NCBI RefSeq assembly: GCF_002102265.1
Contig: NZ_LQPG01000050.1
Span: 1 to 64,000 of the forward strand
DNA length: 64,000 nucleotides
Origin: Mycolicibacter longobardus
GTDB taxonomy: Bacteria > Actinomycetota > Actinomycetes > Mycobacteriales > Mycobacteriaceae
Direction of reading: 5' to 3'
Shown piece by piece: positions 50,174 to 59,066 of this stretch. The translations under genes were made by a program, and so were the position numbers. Every line of letters begins with the position of its first letter. Position 1 is the stretch's first letter. The notes under the pieces were generated by a model. That model had not been told where the DNA came from. It was given only the letters and a program-made list of their open reading frames with translations, and did no database searches.

Positions 50174-50839
50174 ATGACTCCTGTCGACCGTGCCGTCACC
50201 CGCCGCGAGATCACCGACGCCCTGCTCAAGGCCATGGAGCGCCGACATGAGGTGCTCGACGTGATCGTCGAATCCGACGACCGGGAGTTGGCCGTGCACG
50301 CGATCGCCGACCTGCTCGGCGTCTCGCCCCTGGGATGCGAAGCGGTGATCGGAATGTCGCTCGATCAGCTCACCAAGGATTCCCGCGACCGGATCGCCGC
50401 CGAGCTCAACGACTTGAACAACGAGCTGACGTTCACGCTCGGCGATCGGCCGGCCAGTTCCGGCGAGACGTTGGCGCTGCGGGTGTTCTCCGGGGAGCAG
50501 GACCGAGACATTTTGGCCGAACGGACAGCGGACGTCGGCGCCAGCGCCGACGGGACCGGCCGGCCGGCCGGCGAGATCGGCGATGAGATCAGCTCGGCGC
50601 TGGCGCGCGTCTATGACGAGGACGCGGCGCTGTTCGTCGCCGTCGACGGGGCGCAGAAGGTCGGGATGGTCTTCGGCGACCTCAACCACGGCGAGGTGAA
50701 CGTGCGGATCTGGATTCATCCCCAGCACCGCAAGAAGGGCTACGGCACCGCCGCGCTGCGCCGGGCCCGCTCGGAGATGGCGGCTTACTTTCCCGGCGTA
50801 CCGCTGATCGTTCGGGCGCCGAGCGCGCACACCGGTTAG
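50174..50839 (+). CDS. GNAT acetyltransferase with GyrA-like N-terminal region
   Basis: 221 residues. The N-terminal 90 (REITDALLKAMERRHEVLDV, LGVSPLGCEAVIGMSL, LTKDSRDRIAAELNDLNNEL) resembles the end of the GyrA/ParC tower and the following LxxLxxxERxKIxxE helix rather than any DNA-cleavage domain. Residues about 130-221 are a GNAT domain with the acetyl-CoA loop HPQHRKKGYGTAALRRA. Such fusions occur in mycobacteria and are often labelled only as acetyltransferase. A role linked to gyrase is speculative. Probably leaderless. Not present at this place in H37Rv. Confidence 0.75.
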   Translation: MTPVDRAVTRREITDALLKAMERRHEVLDVIVESDDRELAVHAIADLLGVSPLGCEAVIGMSLDQLTKDSRDRIAAELNDLNNELTFTLGDRPASSGETLALRVFSGEQDRDILAERTADVGASADGTGRPAGEIGDEISSALARVYDEDAALFVAVDGAQKVGMVFGDLNHGEVNVRIWIHPQHRKKGYGTAALRRARSEMAAYFPGVPLIVRAPSAHTG

Positions 50840-50855
50840 TACCGCGTCGGACTGA

Positions 50856-51214
50856 TCAACTGCTGAGGCGGGCAGGTTCGATCCTTTTGATGGTTTTGAC
50901 GCGGTCGATGGATCGGTCGAAGGAGACAACCTGGCGGATTGCGCTGCTCTCGGCGCAGGCGACGAGGTATGAGTCCGCGAAGTCGATTCGGTCGAGTTCG
51001 TAGACCTGAATCGGCCGCAGCAGCAGGGCCGGATCGACACAGTCGATGGAGTCGAAGGTGATGACTCGAGGACGTACACCGTCTCGGCCACAATGAGATC
51101 CGCCAGCAGTAACCGCTCGGCGCTTCGTAGATATTCGGTCGCCCGTGCCGCTGGGCCGGGTGGGTCGCCGGTGCGATGGCGGACCAGGATATTGGTGTCG
51201 ACGAACGCGCTCAA
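50856..51214 (-). pseudogene. vapC: vapC-type PIN toxin, internal deletion and frameshift
   Basis: The 5' part (from ATG 51214) codes MSAFVDTNILVRHRTGDPPG ... LIVAETVYVLES, a PIN-domain start with the catalytic Asp. Near 51062 the frame breaks; the 3' part in another frame reads VITFDSIDCVDPALLLRPIQ and then YELDRIDFADSYLVACAES to RIEPARLSS, ending at 50856. About 15 residues normally between the parts are missing, so a deletion not divisible by three removed them. Toxin activity is not expected. The start overlaps the upstream antitoxin-like frame by 4 bases, the usual vapBC arrangement. Confidence 0.8.
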
Positions 51215-51350
51215 TGACGATCCGCGGTTCGAGATCGCCGGGTGCGACGCAGCACTTCATCCCAGGTGACGTTGCGTTCAGCGGCCGGGATTTGGATGGT
51301 TCCGGCGAGGTCGAGGAAGTTCGGTGTTCGGGCCAGGACTGCCCCGTGTA
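51211..51350 (-). pseudogene. Partial VapB-type antitoxin
   Basis: The frame ends LDLAGTIQIPAAERNVTWDE then VLRRTRRSRTADRH, which fits the C-terminus of antitoxins paired with this PIN toxin, and its TGA overlaps the vapC ATG. No start codon or DNA-binding N-terminal part is visible; further upstream the frame runs only into sequence antisense to yraN. Interpreted as a 5'-truncated antitoxin. Confidence 0.55.
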
Positions 51351-51460
51351 CGAACCTCAGCTGTGCACAAGGGTCGATCTGGGGATAACTGGCTGCACCG
51401 CGGTCATTCTCGGCCCTCGCCGACTGGACGCTGTCGGGGCGCTGACCGACCCTGACCGGC

Positions 51461-51829
51461 ATGACAACCATGACGCGGGCCGAGCTGGGAGCGCTGGGCG
51501 AGCAGCTGGCCGTCGACCACCTGACCGGGCAGGGCTGGACGATCCTGGCCCGCAACTGGCGCTGCCGTCACGGCGAGCTGGACGTGATCGCCGCCGATCC
51601 GGCCGCGCGCACGGTGGTGTTCGTCGAGGTCAAGACCCGCACCGGTGACGGTTTCGGCGGGCTGGCGTACGCGGTGCCGCCGGAAAAGGTGCGCAGGTTG
51701 CGCCGGCTGGCCGGAGCATGGCTGGCCAGCCAGCCGTCCGGATGGGACGAGGTCCGCCTCGATGTGATCGGGGTGCGGATCGGCCGGTCCCGCACCCCGG
51801 AGATCACCCACCTGAAAGGGGTGGGCTGA
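51461..51829 (+). CDS. UPF0102 (YraN-family) nuclease-like protein
   Basis: 122 residues of the YraN family (Rv2898c). Endonuclease-like core: GEQLAVDHLTGQGWTILARN, catalytic-type HGELDVIAADP and VFVEVKTRTGDGFG (D..ExK). Function unsettled; genes of this family cluster with dprA and YifB/ComM, as here. ATG 51461 or 51470 may be used. Overlaps the next ATG by one base. Confidence 0.9.
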   Translation: MTTMTRAELGALGEQLAVDHLTGQGWTILARNWRCRHGELDVIAADPAARTVVFVEVKTRTGDGFGGLAYAVPPEKVRRLRRLAGAWLASQPSGWDEVRLDVIGVRIGRSRTPEITHLKGVG

Positions 51830-53340
51830 TGGCGCTGGGGCGGGCGTTCTCGGTCGCGGTGCGCGGCCTGGACGGCCTCATCGTGGAGATCGAGGCCGAC
51901 ATCACCTCGGGGCTGCCCGGGGTGCATCTGGTGGGGCTGCCCGACGCGGCCCTGCAGGAGTCGCGGGATCGGGTGCGGGCGGCCATCACCAACAGCGGGC
52001 AGCGCTGGCCGGCGTCCCGGCTGACGCTGGCGCTGTCCCCGGCGACGCTGCCGAAGATGGGTTCGGTCTATGACCTGGCCCTGGCCGCCGCCGTGCTGTC
52101 AGCGGACCTGGGCAGGCCCTGGTCGCGGCTGGAGAAGGCGGTGCTGCTCGGCGAGCTGGCGTTGGACGGACGGGTGCGGCCGGTGCACGGGGTGCTGCCC
52201 GCGGTGCTGGCCGCCAGGAACGACGGCTGGGCGTGCGCGGTTGTGCCGGTGGACAACCTCGCCGAAGCCAGCCTGGTGGAGGGCATCGACGTCTACGGGG
52301 TGGCGACGCTGGGGCGGTTGCACGGTTGGCTGGAAGGGGCGGCCCGGCTGCAGGACCGGATCATCACGGTGGCACCGCAGATCAACCCGGCCGAGGACCT
52401 GGCCGAGGTGGTCGGTCAGGCCCAGGCCCGGTTCGCGGTGGAGGTGGCCGCCGCCGGATCACACCACCTGATGCTGACCGGCCCGCCCGGGGTCGGCAAG
52501 ACCATGCTGGCCCAGCGTCTTCCCGGGTTGCTGCCGCCGTTGACCGAAAGCGAATCGCTGGAGGTCACCGCGATCCACTCGGTCGCCGGCCTGTTGTCGG
52601 GCAGCGCGCCGTTGATCACCCGGGCGCCTTTCATCGCACCGCACCACAGTTCCAGCGTCGCGGCGCTGGTCGGCGGCGGCTCCGGCATGGCACGTCCGGG
52701 CGCGGTGAGCCGCGCGCACCGCGGAGTCCTGTTTCTCGACGAGTGTGCCGAGATCCGGGTCAGTGCGTTGGAAGCATTGCGAACACCGTTGGAAGACGGG
52801 GAGATCCGGCTGGCCCGGCGCGACGGGGTGGCGTGCTATCCGGCGCGTTTCCAGCTGGTCATGGCGGCCAATCCCTGTCCGTGCGCGCCGGCCGATCCGC
52901 GGGACTGCACGTGTAATCCGATGCAGAAGCGGCGCTACCTCGGCCGACTGTCCGGGCCGTTGTTGGACCGGGTGGATCTACGGGTGGAGATGCATCCGGT
53001 GCGGGCCGGGGCGTTCTCCGCCGCCGACGGCGAGTCGACGGCCACGGTGCGGGCCCGGGTCGCGGACGCGCGCGCTGCGGCGGCGCAACGCTGGGAGCCA
53101 CACGGCTTTGCGACCAATGCCGAAGTCAGCGGGGCGTTGCTGCGCCGCAGGTTTCGGCTCAGCGCTTCGGCGATGGCGCCGCTGCGCACCGCGCTGGACC
53201 GCGGCCTGCTGTCGATCCGAGGGGCCAACCGCACCCTGCGGGTGGCTTGGACACTGAGTGACCTGGCCGGGCGCACCTCACCCGGACTCGACGAGGTCGC
53301 CGCGGCACTGAGCTTCCGCCAACCCGGAACGTCGCGGTGA
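51829..53340 (+). CDS. YifB/ComM-family Mg-chelatase-like AAA+ ATPase
   Basis: 503 residues: N-terminal Lon-like fold (GLPGVHLVGLPDAALQESRD), AAA+ module with Walker A GPPGVGKTMLAQRL near residue 220 and Walker B LFLDECAEI, a zinc-like Cys cluster (CPCAPADPRDCTC), and a C-terminal helical domain. ComM relatives are hexameric helicases promoting branch migration during transformation. Overlaps yraN and dprA, so the three form a coupled DNA-processing operon (Rv2898c-Rv2896c). Confidence 0.93.
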   Translation: MALGRAFSVAVRGLDGLIVEIEADITSGLPGVHLVGLPDAALQESRDRVRAAITNSGQRWPASRLTLALSPATLPKMGSVYDLALAAAVLSADLGRPWSRLEKAVLLGELALDGRVRPVHGVLPAVLAARNDGWACAVVPVDNLAEASLVEGIDVYGVATLGRLHGWLEGAARLQDRIITVAPQINPAEDLAEVVGQAQARFAVEVAAAGSHHLMLTGPPGVGKTMLAQRLPGLLPPLTESESLEVTAIHSVAGLLSGSAPLITRAPFIAPHHSSSVAALVGGGSGMARPGAVSRAHRGVLFLDECAEIRVSALEALRTPLEDGEIRLARRDGVACYPARFQLVMAANPCPCAPADPRDCTCNPMQKRRYLGRLSGPLLDRVDLRVEMHPVRAGAFSAADGESTATVRARVADARAAAAQRWEPHGFATNAEVSGALLRRRFRLSASAMAPLRTALDRGLLSIRGANRTLRVAWTLSDLAGRTSPGLDEVAAALSFRQPGTSR

Positions 53341-54470
53341 GCGCCGAGCTGACCGTGCGGGCCTGGGCCTACCTGTCCCGGGTCGCCGAACCGCCGCGCC
53401 AGGATCTGGCGGCGCTGGTGGGGCGGGTCGGCCCGGTCGAGGCGGCGGAGCGGATTCGGTGCGGCGCCGTGGGCCCGGAGCTGGCCAAACACACCGAGGC
53501 CAGACGGGACATCGACATGGCCGCCGACGATCTGGAATTGCTGGCCCGCCGGGGTGGCCGGCTGATCACCCCCGACGACGAGGAATGGCCGGTACTGGCC
53601 TTCGCCGCGTTCGGTGGCGCCGCCTCGGCGAACAAGCCCGACGCCCGCCCGCCCCTTGTGCTCTGGGCGCTGGGCCCGGCGCGCCTCGACGAGATCGCCG
53701 AGCGGTCCACCGCGATCGTCGGCACCCGGGCGGCGACCTCCTACGGCGAACTGGTGGCCGCCGACCTGGCCGCCGGGCTGGCCGAACGCGACGTGGCGGT
53801 GGTCTCCGGCGGTGCCTACGGAATCGACGGCGCGGCCCACCGCGCGGCCCTCGCCGCAGTCGGCACCACTGTGGCGGTGCTGGCCGGCGGAATCGACATC
53901 CCTTACCCGGCAGGCCATTCCGCGCTGCTGCACCGCATCGGCGGGCACGGCCTACTGGTCACCGAATACCCGCCCGGGGTCCGCCCCGTCCGGTACCGGT
54001 TTCTGACCCGCAACCGGCTGGTGGCGGCCCTGTCGGGCGCGACGGTCGTGGTGGAGGCCGGCTTGCGCAGCGGCGCGGCCAATACCGCCGCGTGGGCGCG
54101 GCTGCTTGGACGGCAGGTGGCCGCGGTCCCCGGACCGGTCACAAGTGCGGCCTCCGCCGGCTGTCATGTGCTGCTGCGCGCGGGCGCCGAACTGGTGACC
54201 AGGGCCGACGAGGTGATCGAGTTGGTGGGCCGGGTCGGGGAACTGGCGATTGATCCGCCCCGGCCGGCCACCCCGCTGGATGGGCTCAGCGTCGCCGAAC
54301 GCCGGGTCTACGAGGCGTTGCCGGGCCGCGGCGTGGTCACCGTCGATCAGATCGCGGTCGCCTCCGGACTGGCCCCGGCGCAGGTGTTCGGGCCGCTGGC
54401 GATGCTGGAGGTAGCCGGCCTGGTCCAGCGGCGCCACGGAAGCTGGGGGATAGTCCGGCCGAACCGGTAA
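53337..54470 (+). CDS. dprA: DNA-processing protein DprA
   Basis: 377 residues. Rossmann-like DprA/Smf domain with IVGTRAATSYGELVAADLAA, SGGAYGIDGAAHRAAL near residue 160, NRLVAALSGATVVVEA and AVPGPVTSAASAGCHVLL, then a C-terminal winged-helix (from about 320; LPGRGVVTVDQIAVASGL). Loads RecA on incoming single-stranded DNA in competent bacteria; role in mycobacteria is unclear. GTG start overlaps the YifB stop. Confidence 0.95.
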   Translation: MSAELTVRAWAYLSRVAEPPRQDLAALVGRVGPVEAAERIRCGAVGPELAKHTEARRDIDMAADDLELLARRGGRLITPDDEEWPVLAFAAFGGAASANKPDARPPLVLWALGPARLDEIAERSTAIVGTRAATSYGELVAADLAAGLAERDVAVVSGGAYGIDGAAHRAALAAVGTTVAVLAGGIDIPYPAGHSALLHRIGGHGLLVTEYPPGVRPVRYRFLTRNRLVAALSGATVVVEAGLRSGAANTAAWARLLGRQVAAVPGPVTSAASAGCHVLLRAGAELVTRADEVIELVGRVGELAIDPPRPATPLDGLSVAERRVYEALPGRGVVTVDQIAVASGLAPAQVFGPLAMLEVAGLVQRRHGSWGIVRPNR

Positions 54471-54511
54471 CTCGTATAGTCGGCTGGGGCAGGCCGAAGA
54501 CGGGAGGCAGC

Positions 54512-55369
54512 GTGGCGGGACGACCGGTTCACACCTTCGAAGTTGTCCGCACCGAGCAATGCTCGGCACATATGATTCGAGTCGTGTTGGGCGGCAACGG
54601 TTTCGATACGTTCCGCCCGAGTCAGTTCACCGACTCCTACGTCAAGGTCGTTTTTGTGCGCTACGGCGTCGACGTGGCCGCGCTACCGCAGCCGTTGACG
54701 CTGGACAGCTTCGACGGATTGCCGGAGGAAGACCGTCCGGTGATCCGCACCCTGACGGTGCGGCGCGCCGATCCGATCGCCCGCGAGATCGCCATCGATG
54801 TCTCCGTGCACGGCGATCACGGCACGGTCGGGCCGTGGGCCCTGCGCGCCCAGCCCGGCGATCCGGTGTACCTGATGGGTCCCGGTGGTGCCTACGCGCC
54901 CGACCCCGGCGCCGACTGGCACCTGCTGGCCGGTGACGAGAGCGCCCTGCCGGCGATAGCGGCCGCCCTGGAGGCGCTGCCGTCCGGCGCGGTGGGCAAG
55001 GCGTTCATCGAAGTCGCCGGGCCCGAGGATGAGATCGCGTTGACCGCACCCGAAGGGGTCGAGCTGAATTGGCTGCACCGCGGCGGCCGTGCCGACCTGG
55101 TCGGGCAGGAGCGGGCCGGCGACAACGCCCCGCTGATCGAGGCGGTCACCAGCGCACCGTGGCTGCCGGGCCAGGTCCAGGTGTTCATCCACGGCGAGGC
55201 CCAGGCCGTCATGCACAACCTGCGGCCCTATGTCCGCAAGGACCGCGGCGTCGACGCCAAGTGGGCGTCGATCTCGGGCTATTGGCGGCGAGGGCGCACC
55301 GAAGAGACCTTCCGGCAGTGGAAGAAAGAACTCGCCGAAAAAGAATCAGCAGAAGCGCAGACAGGCTAG
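54512..55369 (+). CDS. viuB: Siderophore-interacting FAD reductase ViuB
   Basis: 285 residues of the SIP/ViuB family, reducing ferric siderophores (mycobactin/carboxymycobactin) to release iron. FAD-binding context VIRTLTVRRADP and the β-barrel, then the SIP C-terminal domain HLLAGDESALPAIAAALEAL and VFIHGEAQAVMHNLRPYV. GTG start with GGGAGG upstream; TATAGT at 54476-54481 is a candidate -10. No IdeR box was recognised by eye. Confidence 0.9.
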   Translation: MAGRPVHTFEVVRTEQCSAHMIRVVLGGNGFDTFRPSQFTDSYVKVVFVRYGVDVAALPQPLTLDSFDGLPEEDRPVIRTLTVRRADPIAREIAIDVSVHGDHGTVGPWALRAQPGDPVYLMGPGGAYAPDPGADWHLLAGDESALPAIAAALEALPSGAVGKAFIEVAGPEDEIALTAPEGVELNWLHRGGRADLVGQERAGDNAPLIEAVTSAPWLPGQVQVFIHGEAQAVMHNLRPYVRKDRGVDAKWASISGYWRRGRTEETFRQWKKELAEKESAEAQTG

Positions 55370-55374
55370 AGGCG

Positions 55375-56535
55375 ATGGCATTCGGGGACTACCAGTTCGA
55401 GATCTACCTGCAGGGCCTGGCCGGAGTGGTGCCTTCGTTTCCGATGACCTACTCGGAGTTGGAGGCCAAAGCCGCTGCGGCGCTTTCCCCGTCGGTGTGG
55501 TCATACGTGGCCGGCGGTGCCGGTGACGAGCGTACCCAGCGGGCCAACGTCACCGCCTTCGACAAGTGGGGCCTGATCCCGCGGATGTTCGTCGGCGCCG
55601 CCGAGCGCGACCTGTCGGTGGAGATGTTCGGATTGCGCCTGCCCGCACCGGTCTTCATGGCGCCGATCGGTGTCATCGGCATCTGTGCGCAGGACGGGCA
55701 CGGCGACCTGGCCAGTGCCCGGGCCGCGGCGGCCACCGGCGTGCCGATGATGGTCTCCACCCTCACCGCCGACCCACTGGAAGACGTCGCCGCCGAATTC
55801 GGCGACACCCCGGGCTTTTTCCAGCTGTACACGCCCAAAGACCGGGAACTGGCCGCCAGCCTGGTGCACCGCGCCGAGGCGGCCGGGTACAAAGCCATCG
55901 TCGTCACCCTGGACACCTGGGTCCCCGGCTGGCGCCCCCGGGACCTGGCGACGTCGAACTTCCCGCAGCTGCGTGGGCACTGCCTTGCCAACTACTTCTC
56001 CGACCCGGTGTTCCGCGCCGGGCTGGCCCAGCCGCCCGAGGAGAACCCGCAGGCCGCCGTGCTGTCTTGGGTGCAGACTTTCGGCAACCCGTTGACCTGG
56101 GATGACCTGCCGTGGTTGCGGTCGTTGACCGACCTGCCGTTGATCGTCAAAGGCATCTGCCACCCTGACGACGTCCGCCGCGCCAAGGACGGCGGCGTGG
56201 ACGGCATCTACTGCTCCACCCACGGCGGGCGTCAGGCCAACGGCGGGCTGCCGGCCCTGGACTGCCTGCCGGACGTGGTGACCGCCGCCGACGGCCTGCC
56301 GGTGCTGTTCGACTCGGGCATCCGCACCGGCGCCGACATCATCAAAGCTCTCGCCCTGGGCGCGACGGCGGTGGGGGTCGGCCGGCCGTACGCCTACGGG
56401 CTGGCCCTGGGTGGGAGCGCCGGGATCGTGCACGTGCTGCGCTCGCTGCTGGCCGAAGCCGACCTGATCATGGCCGTCGACGGCTATCCGTCACGTCTTG
56501 ATCTCACCCCGGACACGTTGCGGCGCGTCACCTGA
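55375..56535 (+). CDS. FMN-dependent α-hydroxyacid oxidase, lactate 2-monooxygenase-like
   Basis: 386 residues very like M. smegmatis lactate 2-monooxygenase (about 394 residues, from memory), which converts L-lactate to acetate, CO2 and water. Matching blocks: YVAGGAGDERTQRANVTAF, MAPIGVIGICAQDGHGDLAS, FQLYTPKDRELA, LDTWVPGWRPRDLATSNFPQ, STHGGRQANGGLPALDCLPD with the catalytic His and Arg, and DSGIRTGADIIKALALGA. ATG 55375, 5 bases after viuB, so cotranscribed. In H37Rv viuB is next to xerC without this gene. A lactate oxidase or other hydroxyacid specificity remains possible. Confidence 0.88.
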   Translation: MAFGDYQFEIYLQGLAGVVPSFPMTYSELEAKAAAALSPSVWSYVAGGAGDERTQRANVTAFDKWGLIPRMFVGAAERDLSVEMFGLRLPAPVFMAPIGVIGICAQDGHGDLASARAAAATGVPMMVSTLTADPLEDVAAEFGDTPGFFQLYTPKDRELAASLVHRAEAAGYKAIVVTLDTWVPGWRPRDLATSNFPQLRGHCLANYFSDPVFRAGLAQPPEENPQAAVLSWVQTFGNPLTWDDLPWLRSLTDLPLIVKGICHPDDVRRAKDGGVDGIYCSTHGGRQANGGLPALDCLPDVVTAADGLPVLFDSGIRTGADIIKALALGATAVGVGRPYAYGLALGGSAGIVHVLRSLLAEADLIMAVDGYPSRLDLTPDTLRRVT

Positions 56536-56566
56536 GTGCCGCGGCGGCATCTGCGACGGTGAGCCG

Positions 56567-57466
56567 GTGGACGCGATTCTCGACGAGTTCGACGAGTACC
56601 TGGCTTTGGAACGGGGCCGTTCCGAACACACCCGGCGCGCCTACCTCGGGGATCTGCGGTCGCTGTTCGGGTTCCTGGCCGAACAGGGCCACAGTGGCAT
56701 CGACGGGCTGAGCCTTCCGCTGCTGCGCAGCTGGCTGGCCGTGCAGGCCCGTGCCGGTGCGGCCCGCAGCACGCTGGCGCGCCGCACCTCGACGGTCAAG
56801 ACCTTCACCGCCTGGGCGGCCCGGCGCGGGCTGCTGTCATCGGACCCGGGGGCGCGTCTGCAACTGCCGAAGGCCCACCGGACGCTGCCCGCGGTGCTGC
56901 GACGCGACCAGGCGCGTGATGCGATGGCCGCTGCCAAATCCGGTGCGCAGCAGAATGATCCGCTGGCGCTACGGGATCGGCTGATCGCCGAGCTGCTCTA
57001 TGCGACCGCGGTCCGGGTCAGCGAACTGTGCGGTCTGGACGTCGACGACGTGGACGCCTCACGCCGGGTGCTGCGGGTGGTGGGCAAGGGCAACAAGCAG
57101 CGGACGGTGCCGTTCGGGGAGCCGGCCGCCGAAGCGCTGCAGGAATGGCTGTCCCGCGGACGCCCGCCGTTGGCGACGGGGGACTCCGGGCCGGCGCTGC
57201 TGCTGGGCGCCCGAGGCGGGCGCCTCGACCCGCGCCAGGCCCGCACCGTGGTGCACCAGACCGTCGCCGCCGTCGGGGGAGCACCCGATATGGGGCCGCA
57301 CGGGCTGCGCCACACCGCGGCCACCCATCTGCTGGAGGGTGGCGCGGACCTGCGCATCGTGCAGGAACTGCTCGGCCACTCCAGCCTGGCCACCACCCAG
57401 CTCTACACCCATGTCACGGTCGCGCGGCTGCGTGCGGTGCACGACCGTGCCCATCCCCGGGCGTGA
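56567..57466 (+). CDS. xerC: Tyrosine recombinase XerC
   Basis: Site-specific recombinase resolving chromosome dimers at dif with XerD. 299 residues: SAM-like N-terminal core-binding domain and catalytic domain with Arg in TAVRVSELCGLD, Lys in VGKGNKQRTVPF, HxxR in HGLRHTAATHLLEGG, His in LGHSSLATTQ and Tyr in LYTHV. GTG 56567 gives VDAILDEFDEYLALERGRSE, matching the family start. Overlaps the next gene by 4 bases (GTGA). Confidence 0.95.
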   Translation: MDAILDEFDEYLALERGRSEHTRRAYLGDLRSLFGFLAEQGHSGIDGLSLPLLRSWLAVQARAGAARSTLARRTSTVKTFTAWAARRGLLSSDPGARLQLPKAHRTLPAVLRRDQARDAMAAAKSGAQQNDPLALRDRLIAELLYATAVRVSELCGLDVDDVDASRRVLRVVGKGNKQRTVPFGEPAAEALQEWLSRGRPPLATGDSGPALLLGARGGRLDPRQARTVVHQTVAAVGGAPDMGPHGLRHTAATHLLEGGADLRIVQELLGHSSLATTQLYTHVTVARLRAVHDRAHPRA

Positions 57467-58335
57467 CGGTGCGATCAATCCTCGAACTGCCGTGGGGGCC
57501 GGTGTCCTACTTCGACTTTCGTCCCGACCACCCGGTCGGCACCGTGGTGCTGCTGCACGGCGGCGGAGTGGACAGCGCATCGCTGTCCTGGGGTGACGTC
57601 GGCCCCCGGCTGGCGGCCGCCGGCTTCCGGGTCATCGCTCCGGATCATCCCGGCTTCGGCCACAGCCCGCCGGCACCGTGGCGGCTGACCCAGCAACGAC
57701 TGGTCGACTACGTCGGGGAATTCATCGACGGGCTGGCCCTTGATCGTTATGTCATCGGCGGGCTGTCGCTGGGTGGCGGCATGGCGCTCGGCCACGTCAT
57801 GGCGCGGCCCGACCAGGCAACCGGGGTGATGCTGCTCGGCAGCTACGGACTGATGTCGCGAGCCTCGGACGGGCTGCTCGGCGGAGTGCAGCAGGCGGTG
57901 ACGTGGGCGATGCTCCGCAGCGGGGCGCTCGCGCTGATAGGCCGTTGGACCGCCCGGAGTCCCGCCCTGCTGGCGTGGAGTGTCAAGACCGCGCTGATCC
58001 GCGACGCCGCTCAACGCACTCCCGAACTGATGGCCGAGATCACCGCGGCGGTGCAGCAGGACTCCGGGGTGTTCGAGCAATGGCAGCGCGACGAGGTGCG
58101 GTGGAACAGGCTCAAGACCGACTACACCCCGAGTCTGCCGTCACTGCGATGCCCGGCCCTGATCCTTCACGGCGACAAGGACACCGGTGTCCCGGTGGCG
58201 CGCGCCCGAGCGGCCGCCCGGCTGATCCCGGACGCCCGGCTGGTGGTCCTGGCGGGTGCCGGTCACTGGGTGCAGCGCGACCGTCCGGCCGAGGCGCTGG
58301 CCGCGATGACGGAGTTCCTGACCCGCACCGGTTGA
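57463..58335 (+). CDS. α/β-hydrolase
   Basis: 290-residue α/β-hydrolase: oxyanion region LLHGGGVDSASLSW, nucleophile Ser in GGLSLGGGMALG near residue 104, acid Asp in LHGDKDTGVPV and His in AGAGHWVQRDRP. Family includes C-C hydrolases, esterases and haloperoxidase-like proteins; substrate unknown. GTG 57463 overlaps the xerC stop; GTG 57469 is an alternative. It replaces Rv2893/PPE45 found at this place in H37Rv. Ends 2 bases from the convergent M23 gene. Confidence 0.85.
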   Translation: MTVRSILELPWGPVSYFDFRPDHPVGTVVLLHGGGVDSASLSWGDVGPRLAAAGFRVIAPDHPGFGHSPPAPWRLTQQRLVDYVGEFIDGLALDRYVIGGLSLGGGMALGHVMARPDQATGVMLLGSYGLMSRASDGLLGGVQQAVTWAMLRSGALALIGRWTARSPALLAWSVKTALIRDAAQRTPELMAEITAAVQQDSGVFEQWQRDEVRWNRLKTDYTPSLPSLRCPALILHGDKDTGVPVARARAAARLIPDARLVVLAGAGHWVQRDRPAEALAAMTEFLTRTG

Positions 58336-58337
58336 AC

Positions 58338-58832
58338 TCAGCCCGGCCCCAGCGGCTTGAGCCGGATCGGGGTGGCGGCCAGCAGGCCCAGCGGGTCGAC
58401 ATAGTCCGCCCGCGACGCCGGGCCCCACATCGCACCCCAATGCAGGCAGGCCGCCGCGCCGCATCCCGGATGGCCGGGATCCAAAGCGCCGATCACCGAT
58501 CCCGCGGTCACCAGCTGCCCGACGCGCACCGTCGCAGTCACCGGCTCGTAGCTGGTGCGCAACCCACCCGGGTGCGCCAGCGACACCACGGGCCGTCCGG
58601 CGGAGAGCCCGGCGAACACCACCGTCGCCGTACCGGCGGCATACACCGCCTGGCCCGCCGCGCCGGCCAGATCCACGCCCCGGTGGCCGCGTTGCCAATC
58701 CGGCCGGGGTGCGTCGAAGCCCCGCACCACCGCCGGGCGCGGGCGCAGCGGCCAGTCCAGTCGCGCCGTCTCCGCGTCGGTGGGCGCGGCCAGCAGAAGA
58801 CTTCCGACCAGCAACAATGCCGCGAACCGCAT
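58338..58832 (-). CDS. Secreted M23 (LytM) peptidase-like protein
   Basis: 164 residues with a signal peptide (1-20, ending TDAE) and a LytM domain: HRGVDLAGAAGQAVYAAG with the HxxxD metal pair near residue 49, and CLHWGAMWG with the HxG-like second His near 131. Small mycobacterial LytM protein equivalent to Rv2891, probably cutting or binding peptidoglycan. Divergent from rpsB. Confidence 0.88.
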   Translation of the reverse strand: MRFAALLLVGSLLLAAPTDAETARLDWPLRPRPAVVRGFDAPRPDWQRGHRGVDLAGAAGQAVYAAGTATVVFAGLSAGRPVVSLAHPGGLRTSYEPVTATVRVGQLVTAGSVIGALDPGHPGCGAAACLHWGAMWGPASRADYVDPLGLLAATPIRLKPLGPG

Positions 58833-59066
58833 CCGCCCAGTTCACCCCGGCGGCCCCGAATCCGGCCAGTCACCGCTGTGGACAAAGCACCTGTTCGGAC
58901 CGTGTAAACTCATCTGCGCAGTTCGCGTAAGCGGGCTGACTTCGCGTGTCTGCACCACAACCGGATGTCGACGGTCCCTCACGGGTTCGGCATCTCAGCA
59001 GGCACTAGGGCCCGGGCTCAACCTGATATCGGGCGACAACCGACAAGTAAAAGGAAATAGCCGATC
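58833..59066 (+). promoter_or_regulatory. rpsB promoter and long leader
   Basis: The 234-base gap holds a candidate rpsB promoter, TGGACA (58879-58884) and TAAACT (58905-58910) with a 20-base spacer, then a leader of about 150 bases before AAAGGAAA and the ATG at 59067. S2 leaders are autoregulated in other bacteria; no defined fold was identified here. Confidence 0.4.
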
